Of a stretch of DNA of 64,000 nucleotides, positions 48,024 through 57,665 are shown piece by piece. The DNA comes from Streptococcus pseudopneumoniae (lineage in GTDB: Bacteria > Bacillota > Bacilli > Lactobacillales > Streptococcaceae): NCBI RefSeq assembly GCF_001073085.1, contig NZ_JVFV01000043.1, positions 42,883 through 106,882 of the forward strand. Reading direction: 5' to 3'. The stretch's first letter is position 1, and each line of letters begins with the position of its first letter. The notes under the pieces are model-generated. The model saw nothing but the letters and a program-made list of their open reading frames with translations, made no database searches and had not been told where the DNA came from. The position numbers and the translations under genes are program-made.

Positions 48024-48614
48024 ATGTCTCAAATTGAAAGAATCAAGCAAGCTATTATAGAGGATCCACAGAATGCCAGCTATACTAAGCAAGGCATCCA
48101 ACCTCTTTTTGCAGCACCAAAGACTGCTCGAATCAATATCATTGGGCAGGCACCTGGTCTCAAAACTCAAGAAGCAGGACTTTACTGGAAGGATAAAAGT
48201 GGGGATCGTTTGCGAGAATGGTTGGGTGTGGATGAAGACACGTTTTATAACTCAGGTTACTTTGCAGTCATGCCTATGGATTTTTACTTTCCAGGACATG
48301 GAAAATCGGGTGACCTGCCACCTCGTCCAGGTTTTGCAGAAAAATGGCATCCAGAACTCTTGAAGGAATTGCCAGATATTCAATTAACACTCTTGATTGG
48401 TCAGTATGCCCAAGCCTACTATCTACATGAGAAAGTTAGTGGCAAGGTAACAGACCGTGTGCATCGATTTAAAGATTATTTGCCTGATTATTTCCCTCTG
48501 GTACACCCATCACCACGTAATCAAATCTGGATGAAGAAAAATCCTTGGTTTGAGGCAGAAGTGGTGCCTGACTTGAAAGATAGAATACAAAAAATTCTCG
48601 GAGAAGAAAAATGA
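48024..48614 (+). CDS. Uracil-DNA glycosylase family protein
   Basis: A 196-residue member of the UDG superfamily. NIIGQAPGLKTQEAGLYW corresponds to motif A (the water-activating region) and LVHPSPRNQIWMKKNPWF to the His-Pro-Ser motif B. It resembles the short family used as secondary uracil glycosylases rather than Ung. The start follows TTTGGAGG. It overlaps the rhodanese gene by 4 bp. Confidence 0.85.
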   Translation: MSQIERIKQAIIEDPQNASYTKQGIQPLFAAPKTARINIIGQAPGLKTQEAGLYWKDKSGDRLREWLGVDEDTFYNSGYFAVMPMDFYFPGHGKSGDLPPRPGFAEKWHPELLKELPDIQLTLLIGQYAQAYYLHEKVSGKVTDRVHRFKDYLPDYFPLVHPSPRNQIWMKKNPWFEAEVVPDLKDRIQKILGEEK

Positions 48615-48892
48615 AAGAAATTACTTTTAACAATTTTTACCAGCTTTATCAGAAAGAGGCGCTTTCTGTATTGGATGTGAGAGAAGTAGAGGAATTTGAG
48701 GTTCTTCATTTAGAAGGTGCTCGTAATTTCCCTCTCAGTCAACTGGCAGATACTTATGAGCAACTAGATAAAACCCAGCCTTACTATGTGATTTGTAAGT
48801 CAGGAATGCGTTCAGCACGTGCCTGCCAATTTTTAGCAGAACAAGGCTATGAGGTCATCAATGTCCAAGGTGGCATGGATGCCTTTGAATAA
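48611..48892 (+). CDS. Rhodanese-like domain protein
   Basis: A 93-residue single-domain rhodanese. VLDVREVEEFEVLHLEGARNFPLSQL is the domain start and the active Cys lies in YVICKSGMRSARAC. Such proteins carry persulfide sulfur for transfer. It is translationally coupled to the UDG-family gene and followed by a terminator. Confidence 0.93.
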   Translation: MKEITFNNFYQLYQKEALSVLDVREVEEFEVLHLEGARNFPLSQLADTYEQLDKTQPYYVICKSGMRSARACQFLAEQGYEVINVQGGMDAFE

Positions 48893-48898
48893 GAAAAA

Positions 48899-48946
48899 TT
48901 TCCTTCGAAACCTTTAAAAAATGGGAAGGCTTCGAAGGATTTTTTT
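48899..48946 (+). terminator. Terminator after the rhodanese gene
   Basis: TCCTTCGAA and TTCGAAGGA pair around a 21-nt loop, followed by seven T. Confidence 0.82.
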
Positions 48947-49057
48947 GCATTAAAATTCGGAAAATTGAAAACATTTCAGAATTGTTTCGTGACAGCCTTT
49001 TCTAGACTTTAATCATGTTATACTAAGAAAGTATTTTATTTTTAATAAGGAGAGTTT

Positions 49058-50383
49058 ATGGCTAAAAAAGGTGCTTTAACAGGATTACTCCTGTTTGGAA
49101 TATTTTTTGGAGCAGGTAACTTGATTTTCCCTCCAACTCTAGGCGCACAGTCTGGAGAAAACTTTCTCCCTGCCATTGCAGGATTTGTATTTTCAGGTGT
49201 TGGGATTGCCGTCCTAACCTTAATCATTGGAACCCTTAATCCAAAGGGCTATATCTATGAAATTTCTAAGAAAATTTCACCATGGTTTGCGACAATTTAT
49301 CTTGCAGCTTTGTACTTGTCGATTGGTCCATTCTTTGCCATTCCACGTACAGCAACGACATCATTTGAAGTTGGTATTAGTCCGCTATTAGATCAAGCAG
49401 ATAAAGGTTTAGGTTTGATTGTCTTCACCGTTCTATACTTTGTTGCAGCATACTTAATCGCGCTTAATCCTTCAAAGATTTTGGATCGTATCGGCCGTGT
49501 TCTGACTCCAGTTTTTGCCATCTTAATTGTTATTCTGGTTATCCTTGGAGCTTACAAGTATGGTGGGAACGCACCACAAGCGGCTTCAGGAGCTTATCAA
49601 GCTTCCGCCTTTGGAGCTGGTTTCTTAGAAGGATACAATACACTTGACGCGCTTGCTTCGGTTGCCTTCAGTGTTATTGCAGTACAAACCTTGAAACAAC
49701 TTGGTTTTTCAAACAAGAAAGAGTACATTTCAACCATTTGGGTGGTTGGAATCGTTGTAGCTCTTGGATTTAGTGCTCTCTACATCGGTCTAGGTTTCTT
49801 GGGCAATCATTTCCCAGTAACAGAAGAAGCAATGAAGAGCGGAACTCCTGGAGTTTATATCTTGTCTCAAGCGACTCAAGAAATCTTTGGTTCTACTGCT
49901 CAGCTTTTCCTTGCGGCTATGGTAACCGTTACTTGCTTTACAACGACTGTAGGGTTGATTGTATCAACTGCTGAGTTCTTTAACGGACGTTTCCCACAAA
50001 TCAGCTACAAGGTTTATGCGACTGTCTTTACCTTGATTGGTTTTGCCATTGCAAATCTTGGTTTGAGTGCTATTGTTAAGTACTCTGTACCAGTTCTCGT
50101 TATTTTGTACCCAATTACGATTGCCATTGTCATGATTGTGATTGTGAACAAGTTTGTTGCTCTTTCTAAACCAGGAATGCAATTAACTGTTGGTATTGTC
50201 ACAGCCATTGCTATTGCAAGTGTTTTAGGATCTACTTTTAAAGTTGAGATCCTTGCAAATATCGTGAACGCTCTACCATTTGCGGAGGCTTCTCTGCCAT
50301 GGTTGGTACCAGCTATTATCGGAATTCTACTTTCTCTTGTTCTTCCAAATAAACAAGAAAGTGAAGCTTTTGAAATGGAATAG
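49058..50383 (+). CDS. brnQ: Branched-chain amino acid transport protein BrnQ
   Basis: A 441-residue LIVCS-family sodium-coupled importer of Leu, Ile and Val with about twelve hydrophobic segments. FFGAGNLIFPPTLG at the start and FLEGYNTLDALASVAFSVIAVQTLK are family signatures. It is transcribed alone after an AAGGAG site. Confidence 0.95.
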   Translation: MAKKGALTGLLLFGIFFGAGNLIFPPTLGAQSGENFLPAIAGFVFSGVGIAVLTLIIGTLNPKGYIYEISKKISPWFATIYLAALYLSIGPFFAIPRTATTSFEVGISPLLDQADKGLGLIVFTVLYFVAAYLIALNPSKILDRIGRVLTPVFAILIVILVILGAYKYGGNAPQAASGAYQASAFGAGFLEGYNTLDALASVAFSVIAVQTLKQLGFSNKKEYISTIWVVGIVVALGFSALYIGLGFLGNHFPVTEEAMKSGTPGVYILSQATQEIFGSTAQLFLAAMVTVTCFTTTVGLIVSTAEFFNGRFPQISYKVYATVFTLIGFAIANLGLSAIVKYSVPVLVILYPITIAIVMIVIVNKFVALSKPGMQLTVGIVTAIAIASVLGSTFKVEILANIVNALPFAEASLPWLVPAIIGILLSLVLPNKQESEAFEME

Positions 50384-50413
50384 AAAAAAACTTGGCATCG
50401 GCCAAGTTTTTTC
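50384..50413. terminator. Terminator between brnQ and the DUF1307 remnant
   Basis: AAAAAACTTGG and CCAAGTTTTTT pair around a 6-nt loop, with A and T runs on both sides, so it can serve both convergent genes. Confidence 0.88.
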
Positions 50414-50430
50414 TATTTAGTCTTAGTTGC

Positions 50431-50867
50431 TTAGTTTTTTTCTGTATAACCAAGGTCTGTTAACATTTTCTTAGAAGCTTTAAAACTTACGTTTTTTCCA
50501 ACGCCTGAGTATTCTTCTGGTAGAGCTTTTCTAAGTTCGTCAATGCTTGCAACTGAAAGATCGATTTCAAGATCTTGAACGACTTTACCATCTTTAACTT
50601 CGATTGAGAAAGTTACCCCTTTAAGTCCCTTATAGCCTTTGTAGGTTTCTTCAAGAACACTTTTTACAGCATCTGCTGTATTATTGAGGACTTCAGGATC
50701 AGCGACATTATGAGCAGTTTGTTTGACAACATTATCACCGTCAACCGTATATGTTAAGGTTGATACGACACCAGGCTGAGAATCGTTCACAAAGGTAGCA
50801 GTTTTTAATTCTGATTTCTTTTCAAAGGCAAGGCTAAGAAAAGTGTCGTTTTGAAATATTTGTTCAT
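50431..50867 (-). pseudogene. DUF1307 (YehR-like) lipoprotein gene, broken by a deletion in the signal peptide
   Basis: The main frame (from about SELKTATFVNDSQPG to LGYTEKN) is a DUF1307/YehR-type domain but has no signal peptide or lipobox in frame. A proper start exists in another frame: AAAGGA, 7 bp, ATG, reading MNKYFKTTLFLALPLK and then a stop after 20 codons. The simplest reading is a small deletion that removed the rest of the signal peptide with the lipobox Cys and shifted the frame. An ATG at 50886 keeps the domain frame open but would give a cytosolic protein of 151 residues with an odd N-terminus. Confidence 0.75.
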
Positions 50868-51000
50868 TTTGTATTCCTTTCATCATAATACTTTACTTAA
50901 TTTTATCATAGATTAATTTTAAAATCAAAGTATTTAAGTTTTTCTTTTTTGCACATACTAAGATGGGAAAAGTGATATAATGGTAACGAGAGGTGAAAAA

Positions 51001-52038
51001 ATGAATCAAACTGTAGAATATATCAAAGAACTAACTGCTATTGCATCGCCGACAGGTTTTACGCGTGAAATTACGAATTATCTAGTTGAGACGCTTGAAA
51101 AACTAGGCTATCAACCAGTCCGCACGGCTAAGGGTGGTGTCAACGTCACTGTTAAAGGTAAAAATGACGAGCAACAACGCTATGTGACTGCTCATGTGGA
51201 TACTCTGGGAGCTATCGTCCGTGCTGTAAAACCAGACGGTCGTCTCAAGATGGACCGTATCGGTGGCTACCCTTGGAACATGATTGAAGGCGAAAACTGT
51301 ACAGTCCATGTGGCTAGCACAGGAAAAACCGTTTCAGGTACGATTTTGATCCACCAAACTTCTTGTCACGTTTACAAAGATGCTGGAACTGCGGAACGTA
51401 CACAGGACAATATGGAAGTGCGTTTGGATGAAAAAGTTACCAACGAAAAAGAAACACGCTCACTCGGTATCGAAGTTGGAGACTTTATCAGTTTTGACCC
51501 ACGAACTGTCGTGACTGAGACAGGCTTTATCAAGTCTCGTCATTTGGATGACAAGGTCAGCGCAGCTATTCTCCTTAATCTCCTCAAAGTCTACAAAGAA
51601 GAAGAGATTGAACTTCCTGTCACTACGCATTTTGCCTTTTCAGTCTTTGAAGAAGTGGGGCATGGTGCTAACTCAAGTATCCCTAGTCAAGTTGTTGAGT
51701 ACCTAGCAGTAGACATGGGAGCAATGGGAGATGATCAGCAGACAGACGAGTACACAGTCTCTATATGTGTCAAGGATGCTTCAGGTCCTTATCACTACGA
51801 ATTCCGTCAACATCTGGTTGCTTTAGCAAAAGAGCAGGACATTCCATTTAAACTAGATATCTATCCATTTTACGGTTCGGATGCTTCTGCAGCCATGTCA
51901 GCTGGAGCAGAGGTCAAGCACGCCCTTCTCGGAGCTGGTATTGAATCTAGTCACTCATACGAGCGTACTCATATTGATTCTGTTGTAGCAACTGAACGTA
52001 TGGTTGATGCCTATCTCAAGAGTGAGTTGGTGAACTAG
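51001..52038 (+). CDS. M42 family metallopeptidase (glutamyl/deblocking aminopeptidase-like)
   Basis: A 345-residue cytosolic aminopeptidase of the M42 family. VTAHVDTLGAIVRA and SRHLDDKVSAAILL hold metal ligands, FSVFEEVGHGANSS the catalytic Glu pair, AVDMGAMGDD the next ligand and SSHSYERTHIDS the last His. The start is MNQTVEYIKELTAI, after GAGGTG. It is followed within 2 bp by the HIT gene. Confidence 0.92.
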   Translation: MNQTVEYIKELTAIASPTGFTREITNYLVETLEKLGYQPVRTAKGGVNVTVKGKNDEQQRYVTAHVDTLGAIVRAVKPDGRLKMDRIGGYPWNMIEGENCTVHVASTGKTVSGTILIHQTSCHVYKDAGTAERTQDNMEVRLDEKVTNEKETRSLGIEVGDFISFDPRTVVTETGFIKSRHLDDKVSAAILLNLLKVYKEEEIELPVTTHFAFSVFEEVGHGANSSIPSQVVEYLAVDMGAMGDDQQTDEYTVSICVKDASGPYHYEFRQHLVALAKEQDIPFKLDIYPFYGSDASAAMSAGAEVKHALLGAGIESSHSYERTHIDSVVATERMVDAYLKSELVN

Positions 52039-52039
52039 G

Positions 52040-52501
52040 ATGTGCCTCATCTGTCAACGAATTGAACTCATCAAGTCTGGTGACAATCCCTACTTTGTGA
52101 AAGAACTGGAAACAGGCTATGTTGTCATTGGAGATCACCAGTATTTTGAAGGTTACACTCTATTCTTAGCCAAGGAGCATGTCACAGAACTACACCAACT
52201 AGATCCAAGCGTTAAACTTCGCTTTCTAGAGGAAATGAGTCTGGTTCAGGAAGCTGTTTCTAAGGCTTTTTCTGCAGAAAAGATGAATGTAGAGTTGTTA
52301 GGAAATGTAGATGCACATGCCCACTGGCATATTTTTCCAAGACGAGAGGGTGATATGAAGGGACACGGTCTTAATGATCGTGGTCCAGTTTGGTGGGTTC
52401 CATGGGAAGAAATGATTGCTGAAAAATATCAAGTTAAGGGAAGCAAATTAGAAGACTTGATTGCAAGATTATCTGAGACTTTAAACCAGATGATTAAATG
52501 A
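52040..52501 (+). CDS. HIT family hydrolase
   Basis: A 153-residue nucleotide hydrolase or transferase. VDAHAHWHIFPR is the histidine-triad motif, HxHxHxx in sense. It starts 1 bp after the stop of the M42 gene and lies just before ldcB. The substrate is unknown. Confidence 0.93.
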   Translation: MCLICQRIELIKSGDNPYFVKELETGYVVIGDHQYFEGYTLFLAKEHVTELHQLDPSVKLRFLEEMSLVQEAVSKAFSAEKMNVELLGNVDAHAHWHIFPRREGDMKGHGLNDRGPVWWVPWEEMIAEKYQVKGSKLEDLIARLSETLNQMIK

Positions 52502-52512
52502 AAGGATAACAG

Positions 52513-53229
52513 ATGAAAAAAAGATACCTTATCTTATCAGGATTATTAGCCTTGACATTGGCGGCATGTTCGCAAGAAAAAACAGCAACTACAGAGGCCA
52601 AGTCTTCTACAGAACAAAAGACTGTAGAAGAAGGAACCGCGGGAAGTAAGTCTCAAGAAGCTAGTCAAAAGAAAGCAGAAGTGGTCAACAAAGGAGATCA
52701 CTACAGCATTCAAGGAAAGTACGATGAGATTGTTGTCGCTAATAAGCATTATCCTATGTCAAAAGATTACAATCCAGGAGAAAATCCTACTGCAAAGGCA
52801 GAACTGTTAAAACTCATTGCAGCTATGCAACAAGCAGGTTTCCCAATTAGTGATCACTATAGTGGCTTTAGAAGTTATGAAACTCAAACTCAGCTTTATC
52901 AAAACTATGTAAATAAAGATGGCAAGGCTGAAGCTGACCGCTATTCGGCAAGACCTGGTTATAGTGAACACCAAACTGGTCTGGCTTTTGACCTGATTGA
53001 AACAAATGGAGACCTAGTCACTGAAGAAAAGGCAGCCCAATGGCTTTTGGACCATGCAGCTGACTATGGTTTTGTCGTTCGTTATCTAAAAGGTAAGGAA
53101 AAGGAAACGGGTTATATGGCTGAGGAATGGCACCTTCGCTATGTTGGCAAAGAAGCCAAAGAAATCGCAGCTAGTGGTCTCAGTTTAGAAGAGTACTATG
53201 GCTTTGAAGGTGGAGACTATGTTGATTAG
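52513..53229 (+). CDS. ldcB: Peptidoglycan L,D-carboxypeptidase LdcB/DacB
   Basis: A 238-residue VanY-type lipoprotein that trims tetrapeptide stems to tripeptides. The signal ends LALTLAAC, a lipobox, followed by a Lys/Ser-rich linker. The catalytic domain has GFRSYETQ, the zinc ligands in SARPGYSEHQTGLAFDL and EEWHLRYVG with the catalytic Glu. It is the pneumococcal DacB/LdcB counterpart and follows the HIT gene as there. Confidence 0.93.
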   Translation: MKKRYLILSGLLALTLAACSQEKTATTEAKSSTEQKTVEEGTAGSKSQEASQKKAEVVNKGDHYSIQGKYDEIVVANKHYPMSKDYNPGENPTAKAELLKLIAAMQQAGFPISDHYSGFRSYETQTQLYQNYVNKDGKAEADRYSARPGYSEHQTGLAFDLIETNGDLVTEEKAAQWLLDHAADYGFVVRYLKGKEKETGYMAEEWHLRYVGKEAKEIAASGLSLEEYYGFEGGDYVD

Positions 53230-53241
53230 TCGCAAAACATC

Positions 53242-53270
53242 TTGCAAGATTACTTAAATTTTGATAAAAT
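53242..53270 (+). promoter_or_regulatory. Promoter of the pheS T-box transcript
   Basis: TTGCAA, 17 bp, TAAAAT. Confidence 0.7.
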
Positions 53271-53276
53271 GAATAA

Positions 53277-53461
53277 TAATTAAATAGGAATCTGCAAGAC
53301 TAGTATCTCAGGGGAAGTATATCAGGGAGGAGAGCCGTGACTGAAAGCTCTCTATATGAAAGCTGGGTGAATTCACTTGCCTATAGATTCAGAAATAAAG
53401 GTCTGACTTGTCAGATAAAAACGGATGGTACCGCGTGTCAACGCTCCGAGTGGAGTTTTTG
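53277..53461 (+). promoter_or_regulatory. T-box leader of pheS (phenylalanine-responsive, inferred)
   Basis: The T-box bulge sequence GATGGTACCGCG at about 53424 is diagnostic. Upstream are a stem I region, with GGGAGGAGAGCCGTGACTGA, and GAAAGCTGGGTGAATTCAC, where a TTC specifier for Phe may lie. The hairpin CTCC-GAGT-GGAG followed by five T (to 53460) is the terminator that uncharged tRNA would prevent. The next gene encodes PheS. Confidence 0.85.
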
Positions 53462-53506
53462 GCATGTGGTTTTCTTTTTATCTTACGAGAGACTGATGGA
53501 GGAATT

Positions 53507-54553
53507 ATGTCAACTATTGAAGAACAATTAAAAGCGCTTCGTGAAGAAACGTTAGCTAGCTTAAAGCAGATTTCTGCTGAAAATGAAAAAGAGATGCAAG
53601 ATTTGCGTGTCTCTGTCCTTGGTAAAAAAGGTTCATTGACTGAAATCCTTAAAGGGATGAAGGATGTATCAGCAGAGATGCGCCCTGTTATCGGGAAACA
53701 CGTCAATGAGGCTCGTGATGTCTTAACCGCTGCCTTTGAAGAAACAGCTAAGCTCTTGGAAGAAAAGAAAGTGGAAGCGCAATTAGCTAGTGAGAGCATC
53801 GATGTTACACTACCAGGTCGCCCAGTTGCGACAGGTCACCGTCACGTTCTCACTCAAACTAGTGAAGAAATCGAAGATATCTTCATCGGGATGGGTTACC
53901 AAGTCGTGGATGGATTTGAAGTTGAAAAAGACTACTACAACTTTGAACGTATGAATCTTCCAAAAGACCACCCAGCCCGTGATATGCAGGACACTTTCTA
54001 TATCACAGAAGAAATCTTGCTCCGTACTCACACGTCTCCAGTTCAGGCGCGTGCGATGGATGCCCATGATTTTTCTAAAGGGCCTTTGAAGATGATCTCA
54101 CCAGGACGTGTATTTCGTCGTGATACAGACGATGCAACCCACAGTCACCAATTCCACCAAATTGAAGGTTTGGTTGTTGGGAAAAATATCTCAATGGCGG
54201 ATCTTCAAGGAACCCTTCAGTTGATTGTACAAAAAATGTTTGGCGAAGAGCGTCAAATTCGTTTGCGTCCATCTTACTTCCCATTTACTGAGCCATCTGT
54301 TGAGGTTGACGTTTCATGCTTTAAGTGTGGAGGAGCCGGCTGTAACGTATGTAAGAAAACTGGTTGGATCGAGATTATGGGTGCCGGTATGGTTCACCCA
54401 CGTGTCCTTGAGATGAGTGGTATCGATGCGACTGTTTACTCTGGATTTGCCTTTGGTCTTGGACAAGAGCGTGTCGCTATGCTTCGTTACGGAATCAACG
54501 ATATCCGTGGTTTCTACCAAGGCGATGTCCGCTTCTCAGAACAGTTTAAATAA
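53507..54553 (+). CDS. pheS: Phenylalanyl-tRNA synthetase alpha subunit
   Basis: A 348-residue class II synthetase subunit. The start [15 protein letters not shown] follows ATGGAGG; longer reading frames run into the T-box. An N-terminal coiled coil (about 1-85) binds tRNA. The catalytic core has motif 2 ([25 protein letters not shown]) and motif 3 ([18 protein letters not shown]). It is under the T-box and followed by a GNAT gene and pheT. Confidence 0.97.
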   Translation: MSTIEEQLKALREETLASLKQISAENEKEMQDLRVSVLGKKGSLTEILKGMKDVSAEMRPVIGKHVNEARDVLTAAFEETAKLLEEKKVEAQLASESIDVTLPGRPVATGHRHVLTQTSEEIEDIFIGMGYQVVDGFEVEKDYYNFERMNLPKDHPARDMQDTFYITEEILLRTHTSPVQARAMDAHDFSKGPLKMISPGRVFRRDTDDATHSHQFHQIEGLVVGKNISMADLQGTLQLIVQKMFGEERQIRLRPSYFPFTEPSVEVDVSCFKCGGAGCNVCKKTGWIEIMGAGMVHPRVLEMSGIDATVYSGFAFGLGQERVAMLRYGINDIRGFYQGDVRFSEQFK

Positions 54554-55062
54554 TGATTAGAAAAGTAGAAATAGCAGATGTTGAGGTGTTGGCAAAAATT
54601 GCCAAACAAACCTTTCGTGAAACATTTGCTCATGATAATACGGAAGAGCAGTTACAGGAATATTTTGAAGAGGCTTATAGTCTGAGAGTTTTGTCAACTG
54701 AGTTGGAAAATCCTGACTCCGAAACCTATTTCATTATGCATGAAGAGGAGATAGCCGGTTTTCTCAAAGTCAACTGGGGAAATGCTCAAACCGAGAGAGA
54801 ATTAGAGAACGCTTTTGAAATTCAACGCCTCTATGTGCTACAAACATACCAAGGATTTGGACTTGGTAAGCAACTATTTGAATTCGCTTTGGAACTTGCC
54901 GAAAACAATGGTTTTTCCTGGGCTTGGCTAGGTGTTTGGGAGCATAATACAAAAGCTCAAGCATTTTATAATCGATATGGTTTTGAAAAATTTAGCCAAC
55001 ATCGTTTTATGGTTGGGCAGAAGGTAGATACGGATTGGTTATTGAAAAAGAAATTAAGGTAA
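54553..55062 (+). CDS. GNAT family N-acetyltransferase
   Basis: A 169-residue acetyltransferase. The acetyl-CoA-binding motif is in RLYVLQTYQGFGLGKQLFEFAL (the Q/RxxGxG/A pattern), and NTKAQAFYNRYGFEKF is the C-terminal motif. It overlaps the pheS stop by one base and separates pheS from pheT, so it belongs to the T-box operon. The substrate is unknown. Confidence 0.92.
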   Translation: MIRKVEIADVEVLAKIAKQTFRETFAHDNTEEQLQEYFEEAYSLRVLSTELENPDSETYFIMHEEEIAGFLKVNWGNAQTERELENAFEIQRLYVLQTYQGFGLGKQLFEFALELAENNGFSWAWLGVWEHNTKAQAFYNRYGFEKFSQHRFMVGQKVDTDWLLKKKLR

Positions 55063-55140
55063 GAAGATAATTCTTCTATATGAAATGATAGGAAAGGAAA
55101 AAAAACTAGAGTGGCAACTGTCATTCTGGGAAACTAAATT

Positions 55141-57546
55141 ATGTTAGTATCATACAAATGGTTAAAAGAATTGGTGGACATTGATGTGCCCTCACAAGAG
55201 TTGGCTGAAAAAATGTCAACTACAGGGATCGAAGTAGAAGGTGTGGAATCACCAGCTGCTGGTCTCTCAAAAATTGTCGTCGGAGAAGTCTTGTCTTGCG
55301 AAGATGTGCCAGAAACACACTTGCATGTCTGCCAAGTCAATGTGGGTGAAGAAGAAGCCCGTCAAATCGTCTGTGGAGCACCAAATGTGCGTGCAGGTAT
55401 CAAGGTTATGGTGGCTCTTCCAGGTGCTCGCATTGCTGATAACTACAAGATTAAAAAAGGGAAAATCCGTGGTTTAGAATCTCTCGGAATGATCTGTTCA
55501 CTTGGTGAATTAGGGATTTCTGACTCTGTTGTACCGAAAGAATTTGCAGATGGCATCCAAATCTTGCCAGATGATGCAGTTCCAGGTGAGGAAGTCTTCT
55601 CTTACCTAGACTTGGATGATGAAATCATCGAGCTTTCCATCACTCCAAACCGTGCAGACGCTCTTTCTATGCGTGGGGTAGCTTACGAAGTAGCCGCTAT
55701 CTATGACAAGGCAGTCAATTTTAAAGAATTTACTTTAACAGAAACAGACCAAGCTGCAGCAGATGCTCTTTCAGTCAACATTGACACAGACAAGGCTCCT
55801 TACTATGCGGCTCGTATCTTGGACAATGTGACTATCGCACCAAGTCCACAATGGTTGCAAAACCTCCTCATGAACGAAGGCATCCGTCCCATCAATAACG
55901 TGGTGGACGTGACCAACTATATCCTTCTTTACTTTGGTCAACCAATGCATGCCTTTGACTTGGACACCTTTGAAGGGACTGACATCCGCGTACGTGAAGC
56001 GCGTGCTGGTGAAAAATTGGTGACCTTGGATGGCGAAGAGCGTGAACTTGCAGAAACTGACTTAGTCATTACTGTTGCTGATAAACCTGTTGCCCTTGCA
56101 GGTGTCATGGGTGGACAAGCTACAGAAATCTCTGAAAAGTCTACTCGTGTAGTTCTTGAAGCTGCTGTCTTCAATGGCAAATCTATCCGTAAGACAAGTG
56201 GTCGCCTCAATCTTCGATCAGAATCATCTTCACGCTTTGAAAAAGGGATCAATGTGGCAACCGTTAATGAAGCCCTTGATGCAGCAGCAAGCATGATTGC
56301 TGAATTGGCTGGTGCGACAGTGCGTAAGGGAATCGTTTCAGCAGGCCAGTTGGATACATCTGATGTAGATGTTTCTTCAACCCTTGCTGACGTCAACCGT
56401 GTCCTCGGTACAGAGCTTTCCTACGCAGATGTAGAGGATGTCTTCCGTCGTCTTGGCTTCGGTCTTTCTGGAAATGCAGAAAGCTTTACAGTCAGCGTCC
56501 CACGTCGTCGTTGGGATATCACTATCGAGGCTGACCTTTTTGAAGAAATCGCTCGTATCTATGGTTATGACCGCTTGCCAACTAGTCTTCCAAAAGATGA
56601 TGGAACAGCTGGTGAATTGACTGCGACACAAAAACTCCGCCGTCAAGTTCGTACCATCGCTGAGGGAGCAGGTTTGACAGAAATTATCACCTATGCTCTA
56701 ACAACTCCTGAAAAAGCAGTCGAGTTTACGATTCAGCCAAGTCATTTGACAGAATTGATGTGGCCAATGACTGTGGACCGTTCAGTTCTCCGTCAAAATA
56801 TGGTTTCAGGTATTTTGGATACAGTTGCCTACAACGTAGCGCGTAAGAACAAAAACTTGGCTCTTTATGAAATTGGAAAAGTCTTCGAGCAAATCGGTAA
56901 TCCAAAAGAAGAATTGCCAAATGAAATCAATAGCTTTGCCCTTGCCTTGACTGGCTTAGTTGCTGAAAAATACTTCCAAACAGCAGCAGTTCCTGTTGAC
57001 TTCTTCTATGCCAAGGGAATTTTGGAAGCTCTCTTTGCTCGCTTGGGTCTTGAAGTGACTTATACAGCAACCTCTGAAATCGCTAGCCTTCACCCAGGAC
57101 GTACAGCCTTGATTTCACTCGGTGACCAAGTCCTTGGTTTCCTCGGTCAAGTACATCCTGTTACAGCTAAAGCTTACGATATTCCAGAAACTTATGTAGC
57201 AGAGCTCAACCTTTCAGCTATCGAGAAAGCTCTTCAACCAGCAGCTCCATTTGTGGAAATTACTAAATTCCCAGCAGTCAGCCGTGATATCGCCCTTCTC
57301 CTCAAAGCAGAAGTGACTCACCAAGATGTGGTTGATGCCATCAAATCTGCAGGCGTGAAACGTTTGACAGCTATCAAACTCTTTGATGTCTTCTCAGGTG
57401 AAAAACTAGGACTTGGTATGAAGTCAATGGCTTATAGCTTGACCTTCCAAAATCCAGAAGATAGCTTAACGGACGAAGAAGTCGCACGCTACATGGAAAA
57501 AATTCAAGCATCACTTGAAGAAAAAGTGAATGCAGAAGTGCGTTAA
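55141..57546 (+). CDS. pheT: Phenylalanyl-tRNA synthetase beta subunit
   Basis: An 801-residue subunit. In order: an N-terminal OB-type tRNA-binding domain (about 40-150), the B3/B4 editing domain (including [14 protein letters not shown] and [11 protein letters not shown]), B5, the catalytic-like core ([13 protein letters not shown]) and a C-terminal anticodon-binding domain ([13 protein letters not shown]). The length is normal for Gram-positive PheT. Confidence 0.97.
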   Translation: MLVSYKWLKELVDIDVPSQELAEKMSTTGIEVEGVESPAAGLSKIVVGEVLSCEDVPETHLHVCQVNVGEEEARQIVCGAPNVRAGIKVMVALPGARIADNYKIKKGKIRGLESLGMICSLGELGISDSVVPKEFADGIQILPDDAVPGEEVFSYLDLDDEIIELSITPNRADALSMRGVAYEVAAIYDKAVNFKEFTLTETDQAAADALSVNIDTDKAPYYAARILDNVTIAPSPQWLQNLLMNEGIRPINNVVDVTNYILLYFGQPMHAFDLDTFEGTDIRVREARAGEKLVTLDGEERELAETDLVITVADKPVALAGVMGGQATEISEKSTRVVLEAAVFNGKSIRKTSGRLNLRSESSSRFEKGINVATVNEALDAAASMIAELAGATVRKGIVSAGQLDTSDVDVSSTLADVNRVLGTELSYADVEDVFRRLGFGLSGNAESFTVSVPRRRWDITIEADLFEEIARIYGYDRLPTSLPKDDGTAGELTATQKLRRQVRTIAEGAGLTEIITYALTTPEKAVEFTIQPSHLTELMWPMTVDRSVLRQNMVSGILDTVAYNVARKNKNLALYEIGKVFEQIGNPKEELPNEINSFALALTGLVAEKYFQTAAVPVDFFYAKGILEALFARLGLEVTYTATSEIASLHPGRTALISLGDQVLGFLGQVHPVTAKAYDIPETYVAELNLSAIEKALQPAAPFVEITKFPAVSRDIALLLKAEVTHQDVVDAIKSAGVKRLTAIKLFDVFSGEKLGLGMKSMAYSLTFQNPEDSLTDEEVARYMEKIQASLEEKVNAEVR

Positions 57547-57554
57547 CAGTCTAT

Positions 57555-57580
57555 AATCCATCCCTAGGGATGGATTTTTT
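57555..57580 (+). terminator. Terminator after pheT
   Basis: AATCCATCCC and GGGATGGATT pair around TA, followed by a T run. Confidence 0.9.
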
Positions 57581-57585
57581 AGTAC

Positions 57586-57614
57586 AAAAAATCATCAAGC
57601 TTTAGCCTGATGAT
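57586..57614 (-). terminator. Terminator of the lipase-like gene
   Basis: On the minus strand ATCATCA and TGATGAT pair around a 10-nt loop, followed by a T run. Confidence 0.75.
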
Positions 57615-57665
57615 TGAATCAAATTGACGGGGAAACAACTCCTTTTTAATACTGTTACAAGATGA

